From Podarcis raffonei (taxonomy: Eukaryota > Chordata > Lepidosauria > Squamata > Lacertidae), in NCBI RefSeq assembly GCF_027172205.1, contig NC_070603.1:10476001-10540000 (forward strand): 64,000 bases of DNA. Direction: 5' to 3'. Position numbers and translations under genes: made by a program. The notes under the pieces were generated by a model. It had not been told where the DNA came from and did not search any database. It saw only the letters and a program-made list of their open reading frames with translations. Below, piece by piece: positions 19,915 to 31,900 of the stretch (within the stretch, counting starts at the first letter, position 1; each line of letters opens with the position of its first letter).

Positions 19915-22900
19915 CTGAAAGGCAGAAAACAACAACAAACATCACTGAGGGCCAGAATCAGAAAAGGAAAGGACTTTGACAAGACAAAAAGGAATACACG
20001 AAGTCATGCCTTTCACTGGTGGTTAGATCTAGGTCGATATGGTGGCAATTTATGCTAGTGCACGGAGTCACACTTTATAATCCCATTTCATTCTATTATG
20101 AGCATTATGGCATAATATAATGAAATGGGCTCTAGCCCAGGAACACTTACGTACATCATAATACATTTGGCAGGGAGTTTCCAGGCAGGGTTTTAGTACT
20201 GAAAGCAGGTCATTGAGCTATCTCAAGGTTTGACCACCTGTGAAATAGCCTATATTGTCTACTTTGACTCAAAGGGTTTCCACAGGGTCTCGGGTAGAGA
20301 AGGTTTAATTGGAACAGAACGGGGGGGGGGGGGAGTTACAGTATTTCTCCTGGGAAGAGTACAGCGGTACCTCAGGTTACAGACGCTTCAGGTTACATAC
20401 GCTTCAGGTTACAGACTCCACTAACCCAGAAATAGTACCTCAGGTTAAGAACTTTGCTTCAGGATGAGAACAGAAATTGCGCGGTGGCAGTGGGAGGCCC
20501 CATTAGCTAAAGTGGTGCTTCAGGTTAAGAACAGTTTCAGGTTAAGAACGGACCTCCGGAACGAATTAAGTTCTTAACCCAAGGTACCATTGTAAATCCA
20601 AATTGACTGGGTGTGAATGCAGGCCAGCATTTTTATGGCAACAACATTGTGTGGACACAGCAAAAACAGATGCATGCAGGAGGAGCACCAATCCCACAAG
20701 AAACACCTGCCTGCAAGCACACTTATTATTCAAGATGCTACAAGATTCTATGTGGATTTTGCCATTTACTGATGTGCTTGGAAACCATGTTATTAATAAT
20801 ATGGCAGAACAGCACAGGATTGTGGAGCCTTTATGTGTGCTAATCGGTGCTAATCAGGCTTGGGGACTTTTGATCCCTGATAGCAGGGCTGGCCCTGCTG
20901 TGAGGCAGCTGCCTCAGGCAGCAGATGGGGAGGTCCAGGAAGTGGACAGAACTGGGAGTTCTTCAGGCAGCAAAATGCCTTTGGCTGTGCCTTCTGCAAG
21001 TTGGCACATGGGAGGAACTGAGGGCTTGTTCTACACCCACAAGCCAGTCTGCATACTCACCTCTTTGAGTGGGCAGTGGATTTGAGCATACCACTCTTGG
21101 CAGTACAGGCAGACCTGGATTCCTTGGCCCACATACAGGAATGTCCACATGATGACGTTCCAAACGGGGCTTGTTCTCTTATCATTGAGGATGAAGTTAA
21201 AGATCACTGCGAAGAAGACCAGGAGAAAAGGTTAGTTGGGCACAGTCCAGACCACACTGGACCAAAGGTATTTCTCACCTGCCAGTTTCTGGGAACCTCT
21301 GCGACAGAGCAGTGCCCTGGTCCGTAGTGACATAGGAATGTGAATCAGATTATTGGTCCATTTAGCTCCATACTACCAACACTGATTGGCAGCAGCTCTC
21401 CAGGGTTTCAGATGGGGCATTCTCTGGAGAAGCTGGGAACTGAAGCTGGGACCTTTTACAGGCATAGCAGATGCTCCAAACCACTGAACTATGGCCCTTC
21501 TGCCACCCTTCATTCCTAGAACTTGGAGGAATAGCAGTTCTCACTTCATGCAGAACTGAAACTAATTTGGGAACAGAGCATATTAAATCCAACTTGCAGG
21601 CATTCAGATGTGTCGTCATATATCAATAACAAGCTCCGATGTTGAGCTATGGCAGCTTTGCAACCCAAATGGCTCCTGAGAAGCATGAGGAAGGTATCAG
21701 CAGGCTCAGGGGAAGGCCAAAGTTTGAAGAAGCAGGAAAAAATATTTTTTTGGGGGGGAAGCTTTGGGGTTATCTCCCCCTGCTAAACACCAGCCCAATG
21801 AGGATAGCACTGAGCATGCTCAGTGGCTGCAAACATTGTGTGTCTTGTAGGTGGATGTGAAAAACCTGGGAAGGAAGGGGAATGGAACGGAGTGTCCTGG
21901 AAAAAGTGCATGGCATCACTGACTGCGACTCTGAACAGGAGCACTCCAGGTTGCACTAACCTTAGTTCAATAGTGAACTTGAATGCTTGAGCGCATTGTC
22001 ACATTTGGAAGTGAAACAGGGCCACCCAAAATGTATGGCCATGGTTTCGAAATACAAACTTCTGCATACAGTGGTACCTTGGGTTATATACGCTTCAGGT
22101 TACATACGCTTCAGGTTACAGACTCCGCTAACCCAGAAATATGGGACGCAGGTGGCGTTGTGGGTTAAACCACAGAGCCTAGGACTTGCCGATCAGAAGG
22201 CCGGCGGTTCGTATCCCCGCAATGGGGTGAGCTCCCGTTGCTGGGTCCCTGCTCCTGCCAACCTAGCAGTTCGAAAGCACATCAAAGTGCAAGTAAATAA
22301 ATAGGTACCACTCCGGCGGGAAGGTAAACGGCGTTTCCGTGCGCGGCTCTGGTTCACCAGAAGTGGCTTAGTCATGCTGGCCACATGACCCGGAAGCTGT
22401 ACGCCGGCTCCCTCGGCCAATAAAGCGAGATGAGCGCCGCAAGCCAAGAGTCGTCCGCGACCAGACCTAATGGTCAGGGGTCCCTTTACCTTTACCTTTA
22501 CCCGGAAATAGTGCTTCAGGTTAAGAACTTTGCTTCAGGATGGGAACAGAAATCATGCGCAGCAGCAGCAGGAGGCACCATTAGCTAAAGTGGTGCTTCA
22601 GGTTAAGAACAGTTTCAGGTTAAGTACGGACCTCCGGAACGAATTAAGTACTTAACCCAAGGTACTACTGTACACTGGAGGTCCAATGAGTAAGTGAAAA
22701 TGAAAAGCAATGTTTTTTAACCATCTGAAACTGCCTGGAGGGGGACCTGGAGTATGAGCAGGGGGTGGGAGGGCGAAATAACAGCCTATGGGATGAATCC
22801 TGTAGGGGAAGACTGGTGCATGTAATGTGTGCATGAGGTTAAAAAGCTCCCTTGCACCATACGGGGCCGTTTAAGAACGTAAGAAAACAATGTCCTTTCC

Positions 22901-25900
22901 CTTTCGTACTGCAAGAGTTTGACGGTGCTCAAGTCTGGGGTGGGGTGGTTTCTGCTCAGATGGATTTCTGAGGCAGTACTGACCTCCAAAGAAGGCAAAG
23001 AGGGTGAACATGACAGGGTAGAAGAAGCCAAAGCACACGGTGAAGACGTATTCGTGAACGACTGCTGAGGCGATGAAGGCAAACAGCATTGCCCCAACCC
23101 GGGCCCTTCCTCTGAATAGCTGGAAGGAGCAAAGTGCACAGGTCAGTTGCAGGTTTTGTACATGAAACAGCCCATGTTGTGTTCACTCTCTAGTGAAAAG
23201 TGAAGAACGGAAACAGCTTGCCAGGTGGGGTGGAGCCGCGACACTTAACTTCCCGACAGGTGTGCTGTTGTTGCTTACTGGGAGAGGAGTGAGGCAGCAG
23301 AGAAGTTGTCATGGTGCAAATGCATCAGCAGGAATGGCAGATTGGCGTTTGCACCGCCTTGCCCCTCCACTTTCCCCTCCTGGTAAGCAACCCTGGTGGG
23401 AAGCTAGCATGGCAGCTCTGCCCCTTTGGCAAGCTGCTCCAGGTGAGGAAAGACAGAGCAGTTACAACAGGTAAAGGTAAAGGTAAAGGTACCCCTGCCC
23501 GTACGGGCCAGTCTTGACAGACTCTGGGGTTGTGCGCCCATCTCACTCAAGAGGCCAGGGGCCAGCGCTGTCCGGAGACACTTCCGGGTCACGTGGCCAG
23601 CGTGACATCGCTGCTCTGGCGAGCCAGAGCCGCACACGGAAACACCGTTTACCTTCCCGCTGGTAAGCGGTCCCTCTTTATCTACTTGCACCCGGAGGTG
23701 CTTTCGAACTGCTAGGTTGGCAGGCGCTGGGACCGAGCAACGGGAGTGCACCCCGCCGTGGGGATTCGAACCGCCGACCTTTCGATCGGCAAGCCCTAGG
23801 CACTGAGGCTTTTACCCACAGCGCCACCCGCGTCCCGAGTTACAACAGGTACTTCACCCTTATTTACACTTTGGAAGTACTTCCCTCCCAGAAGTTATTT
23901 TATGGGGGCAAGGAGTGGCATCCACTAACTTGCAAAACCCCCGTCCACAAAGGTGCATCTAGAACATTCATTTTGTAGTTTTCTTTGTATGTGAAAGATC
24001 CCGGTCTTGGGCATGTGTGGTAAAAAAAGACGTATCCAGCAAACACCCTCCCTATTGTCCTTTGGGCACCTGTTTCTTGTTTCAGAATTTTGTGATTAAA
24101 GTTTTTGCAATACAATAAAATTATATCTAGAACAAATGAATTCAGAAGGAAAGAAAGGACAAAAGAGAGGAAGGCAAAGGAAGAAAAAAATATTCTAATT
24201 GTTATGTACTGAGTTGAATAGGATCCAATTTGCAGCAGTCTGATTGGTCCTAGAACAATAGGGTTCAGAATGCAGCAGTCTGATTGGTCCGCAGGAGCCA
24301 CCCAATCCGACTCCAGGTGGAAGTGAATCTGCAACCTGATTGGCCTACAGAAGAATCCGGGAATTAGCCAATCACATGGGGCCCATTGTGTAAATAAAGT
24401 ATATAAAGCAGACATTTCGGGGGAACTTCCATTCCTCCTCACTACTATGAGCTGAATAAAGAGCATGAACTCTCTTGAACGACTCCGGGTATATTTCACT
24501 AAAGGTAAAGGTACCCCTGCCCGTACGGGCCAGTCGTGTCCGACTCTAGGGTTGTGCGCTCATCTCACTTAAGAGGCCGGGAGCCAGCGCTGTCCGCAGA
24601 CACTTCCGGGTCATGTGGCCAGCGTGACGAAGCTGCTCCGGTGAGCCAGCACCAGCGCAGCACATGGAAACACTGTTTACCTTCCCGCTATAAAGCGGTA
24701 CCTATTTACAGTATCTACTTGCACTTAAGGGTGCTTTCGAACTGCTAGGTGGGCTGGAGCTGGGACCGAAAGACGGGAGCTCACCCCGCCACGAGGATTC
24801 GAACCGCCGACCATACGATCGGCAAGTCCTAGGCACTGAGGTTTTACCCACAGCGCCACCCGCGTCCCTTTTTTCACTAATTATACCCCAATCTTCAATC
24901 CACATTCAAATAAGTGAGTGTTTCTAGCTCCCACTTGGGAGGTTTTCCTTTTCCTCAGTCTCACACCCTGAAAACACTCCCTGGTTCATTGGGCACCTGT
25001 TGAAGGCCCCTCCCCAACAAACGGAGAGAGACCTTCCAGGTGACACTTGTGCAGTAATGTGGAGGAAACATCACAGAATAACTAATGTGAACCGATGTGT
25101 GGACGGTCCACTATAAATCCATCACCAATGCACTCTTACTGCACCCACGGCATGTTGCGGGGGGGGGGTGCAGCCTGGCAGAGGGGTTGTTAAGTTGTGG
25201 GTGAACATATCAGACGACACAGCGATTCTTCAAACAGCTCTTGTTTATTCATAGGCCAGAACAGAACTGAACTGAAGGGTTCAGCCAACCTGCTTATATA
25301 GAGCTCCACTACAACGCAACAGTAACCACTTTCTGTAACAATCCAATCCCTGAACGTCACTTTCAATTCCTTATTTGCATATGCGGACCTGAGTGAAAAC
25401 TATCTACAGTATCCCCCTGCTGGCCCAGGGTGAGAACTTCAGTACATAACAGGGGTCCTTTAGGGAGATCCTGGAAAATGAAGCCTGTGCAGTTTGGGGC
25501 AGTAAAGGAAACCCTGGGGTGGAAGAGGGGCAAAGAAACAGCAGATTGAGCTCCAAAGGAAGCGAACAGTGCAACACACCTGTTTCCTCCCCCAAAAGCC
25601 TTACCTACCCACACGAGTTCTTGATAGATGTAGTAGTAGAGCCAGTCGTGTACAACCACATTCCACGTCCGGTAATATGTAGAGAATGATGTGGAATTCC
25701 ACCAGTCCTGGGATAGAAAGAGGGAGGTGCAATCATGAATCTGGATAGCTATGTGTGACACACTGTGCATCATCGCCCCCCGAAAGATTTTGGGCCACAC
25801 ATGTTCAGGCAGCCTGCAGGAGAGAAGGTGCTCCATGGCCAGTGTGCCCTGTGTGGCCAGTTCCTTTGACAAATGCTCATCTTTGCCCACTCTCTATAGC

Positions 25901-28900
25901 CTGCTCTATCAGAGTTGAGTCTGTGCCGGGGTCAGCCATGAGACCTAAGTTGGATACTGGCACCGAATGTGACTGTACATGAAACAGTAATAGAAAAAAA
26001 GTGCATCTGCGCATGTACAGCAGGCGTAGGGAATCTTTGCCCTTCCAGATGTTGTTGAACTACAACTCCCATCACCATCCCGCTGTTGCCTATGCTTGCC
26101 AGGTGTTATGTACTGAGTTGAATAGGATCCAAAATGCAGCAGTCTGATTGGTCCTGGAACAATAGGATTCAGAATGCAGCAGATTGGTCCTAGAACAATG
26201 CAGCAGTCTGATTAGTTTGCAGGAGCCACCCAATCCAGCTCCAGGCGGAAGTGAATCCACAACCTGATTGGCCTACAGGAGAATCCCGGAATTAGCCAAT
26301 CACGTGCAGCCCATTGTGTAAATAATGTATATAAAGCAGATATTTTGGGGGAACATTCATTCTTCCTCACCACAATGAGCTGAATAAAGAGCATGAAATC
26401 CACTCTCGACTCCGAGTATATTTCACCAGGGTTGATGGGAGTTGTAGTTCAGCAACACCTGGAGGAACAAAGGTTCCCTGCGTCTGCTGCACAGAATGCA
26501 GTTTGCCACCATCTAGCAACCACAGCCTGTCTCCACATCTTGGGGGGCTACAGACAAGGGCTTCTGTGACTGCTGGTCACTTCTTTGTGTCCCCCTACCC
26601 ATTCTCTGCTGCAGTGCCTCAGTAGCAGCTCCCTGTACAGATGCTGTTATGTACTGAGTTGAATAGGATCCAAAAGGCAGCAGTCTGATTGGTCCTAGAA
26701 CAATAGGATCCAAAAGGCAGCAGTCTGATTGGTCCTAGAACAATAGGATTCAGAATGCAGCAGTCTGATTGGTCCTAGAACAATGCAGCAGTATGATTGG
26801 TTGGCAGGAACTACCCAATCATGCTCCAGATAGAAGTGAATCCACAACCTGATTGGCTTACAGTAGAATTCCGGAATTAGCCAATCATGTGCAGCCCATT
26901 GTGTAAATAATGTATATAAAGCAGATACTTTGAGGGGACATTCATTCATTCCTCCTCACCACTATGAGCTGAATAAAGAGCATGAAATCACTTTGCGACT
27001 CTGAGTATATTTCAGATGCTCTCTTGCAAAACCATACCCTGCCATTTCTGCTCCAGACTGCCTCTCCTCACATTTCTCTGCTAGCACCGCTACTGTAGAT
27101 GGCAGTCTTTCATGCTGTGAGAATCCAACTCTTGTTTTTCTAGAAAAACAGCACTGCTTGTAACTATGAAGGCAAAATTTGAAAGCTGGCATTCCCAGGA
27201 AGCCAAATGACCTGCCATGTGTGTCTGATGGGATGGAATATAAGCAGTCCAACCTCCTCCCTGCCCTTCCCCTGCCAATCACCTTGTAGAACATCCGGTC
27301 AGCAAAGCGCAGCATCTCAGCAAAGGCATTCAGCCAGCAGTGCAGGAAAGCAAAAAATGCCAAAAGCAGCAGAAAGGTCCCTGTGAGGAGAGACATATGG
27401 AGGAGGAAATTAGTGTACAGATGGGGTGGGGGGCAAGAATCATGCAAGGGACGTGTAAGATTGCAGTACAATCACTACAGGTTTAGGCTGCATTGGATCA
27501 GTTTTGACCACAACGGAGTATATGAAGCACTTGCAATTTTAATCTTTGCCTCTTCAGCAGGGGCATGCCCTACCATTATTAGAGACAGTGTTGTGTAGCG
27601 GTTATAGTGATGAACTAGGGTTCGAATGCCCACTAAGCCATGAAGCTCACTGGGTGACCATGGGCCGGTCACAGCCTCTCAGCCTAACCTACCTCACAGG
27701 GGATTAAATGAGGAGAGGGAGGACCATATGGGCCACCTTGAGCTCCTTGGAATCTAAAAGCATGAATAATAAATAATAAATACATACAGTGAAGGAGAAG
27801 AGGAATTCAGCATAGTGCTATGGCAATCGTTCCACCAACACAAGCATTTCAGCTTGCAAGTTAGAACAATCCATTCAATCTTCACTCTGTGTGCTGTTCT
27901 GGGGGTTCTCCTGACCAGCGGTTCTGGCTTGGCCCCTTGGCTGTGGGTGCCTGGGTCTGTGCGCCTTCACCGGGGTAGGGCATGTTCGTGTGACATCATC
28001 ATGCCCCCCGGCGTGCTGACGTCACTGACACACATACAGTGGTGCCTCGGGTTACATATGCTTTAGGTTACAGACTCTGCTAACCCAGAACTAGTACCTC
28101 GGGTTAAGAACTTTGCTTCAGGATGAGAACAGAAATCGTGCTCCGGCGGCGCGGCAGCAGGAGGAGGCCCCATTAGCTAAAGTGGTGCTTCAGGTTAAGA
28201 ACAGTTTCAGGTTAAGAACGGACCTCCGGTACGAATTAAGTGCTTAACCCGAGGTACCACTGTAAACCTCTGACTACTGGAAGTCAGGAACAAACAGGAG
28301 AAGGACATTACTGGTCACTCTCGGAGGGTGACAGTAGATAAGGGAGAAGGCTGAGGCAATGTGGGTGGTTAATGGGAGGGACTAAGAGGCGGGGGGGGGG
28401 GAGAATGAAGCCGATCCCACAGGTCACTAGGTTTCCTACCCAACAGCAACTCAATATGACTTCACTGCTTCCCACCGTTTTATTTTCTGGCGGACCTCCA
28501 TCCCTTGTGCCCCCATGCAAACCAGAGCTGCTGCTCTGCTCACCTACCTGGTAACGTTGCGTTGAAGATGGAGAGCACCAAGGTTTTGGTGCTGAAGGGC
28601 TGCTTGCTCATGTTGTTGAAGACAGGGATGCAAAGGCGCTCCAGGATGAAGTACCCGTAAAACAAGGACCCAAGAACCTGCAGAACAGAAAGGGGAAAGT
28701 TCCGTCCCACAGCAGTGGGTGTGTCTTAGGCTCAGAGCTAGTGTCAACATCTCATTCAGGTCTTGCTCTAAGTGGCTGGATCTCCTTGCCATTTTAATTT
28801 CCCACAATGCTCCCAACATAGCACTGCCCTGAGGCATTGTGGGACATTAAATTGGCAGCCTTCAGCCATCCAGATTGGAGTGTTGCTGCTGCCTGTGCCA

Positions 28901-31900
28901 CCACTGCCAGGTAAGCCCATGTGGGGCCACCCACGAAAGAGACCTGTACCCAGGATTCCTGAAACTTGGAACCATTCATCTTAGGTTCATGGGGCTATCC
29001 CGTGACCCTAAGAACCCTCTTCACCCACAGAGAGGCCAGATGTAATGACCAGCCAATGGAATCATTGTTTTTGCGTCTCTCACCTTAGCAAAGTTATTGA
29101 TGACGTACCTCCAGCGCACGTAAGGTGTCCTACAAGGAAAAGAGAAGGCACTGTGTGGAGGTTTCCTCCTTACAGGAGTACCGTTCCCTCTCTTTGGGAA
29201 GAATGATGGATATACCACTCCCCAAGACAGGTGTGGGAAGCACTATGGAAGCTGAGGGGGGAGTGGTGTCATCACTGAGCGATCATAGCCTTCTAGCATG
29301 AAGCTCTCCTCCTGATCGGATGTAATTAAATTTTAAAAGCCCTAATAAAGACCACACCAGGAAACCTATACTAGAATGGATTGCATTAGGATTTCTGGTA
29401 TTTTAAAGGGAAGTCTAACAAGAGCAGATACTGGACTTACAGCGATATCAGATCACACCCCTATAACAGCCAAGGAACAACTACATTTTAATAACCCCGA
29501 AGCACCAATTTGCTGCTTAAACTCAGCACTTCTTAAGGACTCGCTAACAACAGAAAGAACAGAAAAAAGATACGAAGGAATTCTTTGAAAACTGTAACCA
29601 GCAACAGCACACTCCTGCTTTACTTTGGGATACTTTAAAAGCATTGTGGATTCTGATGCTCTGCCAGTTTTCCTCCCTTTCTGACCCAGGGTGTCCTTGT
29701 ACCGAAGTTAGAGACCCTGGAAGCCTTTAAAGAGGATGGAGAGAAGAGGACTCGCCTTGGGTAGCTCTCTCTGTAGATCAAAGTGGGGCAGAAGAGGAAA
29801 TACAGGTATGTTGAGAATTCAGGTGGGCGCCCTTTTCCTGGAAAGGAAAGAGAGAGAGGAGCAGCTGAGGGCACTGTGAAGCAAAGCACTGTGTATTGTA
29901 CAATGAGAAAAGGGATAACTTAGTAGAACTTGCTCTGGCATGGTACACTAAGCACAGATCCTTCCATTTTCTGCAATGCCATTTTAGCATAAAATACCCA
30001 GGGCTTTGAGGGACGCGGGTGGCGCTGTGGGTCAAACCACAGAGCCTAGGACTTGCCGATCAGAAGGTCGGCGGTTCGAATCCCCATGACAGGGTGAGCT
30101 CCCGTTGCTTGGTCCCTGCTCCTGCCAACCTAGCAGTTCGAAAGCACATCAAAGTGCAAGTAGATAAATAGGTACCGCTCCGGAGGGAAGGTAAACAGCG
30201 CTTCCGTGCGCTGCTCTGGTTCGCCAGAAGCGGTTTAGTCATGCTGGCCACATGACCCAGAAGCTGTACGCTGGCTCCCTCGGCCAATAAAGCGAGATGA
30301 GCACCGCAACCCCAGAGTCGGTCACGACTGGACCTAATGGTCAGGGGTCCCGTTACCTTTACTTACCCAAGGCTTTGTGTATACTGTGAAGGATGTAACT
30401 GTAGAATCAGTGAACTGAGTGCAAAAAGCAAAGTTTCTAGCTCTCATGATCACAAAGATATGCTTTGAAGTGTGAGGTCAATGCCAATTATTCAGAGAAA
30501 TTGCTGAATAAGATAGCCTATGCAATGATCGGGGGGGTGGGGTGGATAGGGGAGATTATGCACTCAATGGTGGAAACAGAGAGCTCTTGTTTAGCTTTGC
30601 ACTGAGCAGGGATTTCGTTTGCTTTGCAGTAGCAGGCAGAGGGAGGTATTTGTAGTAACACCCTCTGGCATTTGACTCTTCTGGTCCTGAAGTCCCACCA
30701 CTCTTGATGGAAGGGCTGGCATAGATGCCACCACCCCGCAATCAAACTCACCATCCTGGGACACAGCGCAGAGGATAGGAGGCACAGATTCTCGCAGGAA
30801 CGCATGGCTCTTCATGAGGAACCGGATCTAAGCAGGTGGGGGAAGCAAGCACTGAAACAGGGGGAACAATTGAGTAGGTGCTGGGTGTGTGGCTGCCTTG
30901 AATGGGGGACTGTGGCAGGACCCAGAATGGCACCCTTCTCTTGCTGCCAGAGGAGGGAACGCCAGGTCTGCTTTTTCCTGCACCACCACCGAGATAGCCA
31001 GAGTGTGGCACTACAGCTTAGAGCCAGTGTGGTGTAGTGGTTAAGAGCGGTGGACTCGTAATCTGGTGAACCGGGTTCGCATCTCCGCTCCTCCACTTGC
31101 AGCTGCTGGGTGACCTTGGGCTAGTCACACTTTTTTGAAGTCTCTCAGCCCCACTCACCTCACAGAGTATTTGTTGTGGGGGAGGAAGGGAAAGGAGAAT
31201 GTTAGCCGCTTTGAGACTCCTTCGGGTAGTGATAAAGCGGGATATCAAATCCAAACTCTTCTTCTTCTTCTTACCAACTTACTGCCCCATGACCCAGAGG
31301 GCCAATAGAGTTCTGCTCTTTGCCATGGCCTATATCTTCATTCTGAGCAGCTTATTGGACCGGCACAGACTGAGCTGCCCTAGGATGACTGGCCCCCAGT
31401 CACCACTTGGCTATGTATCATCTTGACCACTTGCTAACTTTCCATCTCAATTGCATGCTTTGCTTGCCTCCAGGCTGTTGACCACACCGCCTTCCCACAA
31501 CATAGGAAGCTGCCCCTTATGCAGAGTCAGACCGCTTGCCCATCTAGCTCTCAGAAATGACCACACTGACTGAGGTCCCGCCCAGAATTGAACTTGAGGC
31601 CAACTGTAAAATATCAGGTTGCTTAGAAAGGCTTTTAATAAATAAGAAATGTGCCGTTGCGGTTATGTGTTACTGATAATGGTGATAGCAGCAAAAAAGA
31701 AATTGCTGCCACTCAAAATCAGCTGCCTGAGGCGATTACCTCTGCCTAATAGGAGGGCCGGCCCCAGCAGATGCGTATGCCTTTAAACCAAGAGCGAGAT
31801 TGTTCCATGGCCAGATGTCAGATGTGTGGCACACCTCCAGCCCATATATAGAAATATACATCTGTACCACTGCAGGTGTTTATATTCTTCACTGCCTGTT

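Noticed and set aside
30050-30130. tRNA genes suggested by GGTTCGAATCC boxes
   Set aside because: All such boxes lie in tRNA-derived SINE heads; no complete cloverleaf with an acceptor stem was found.
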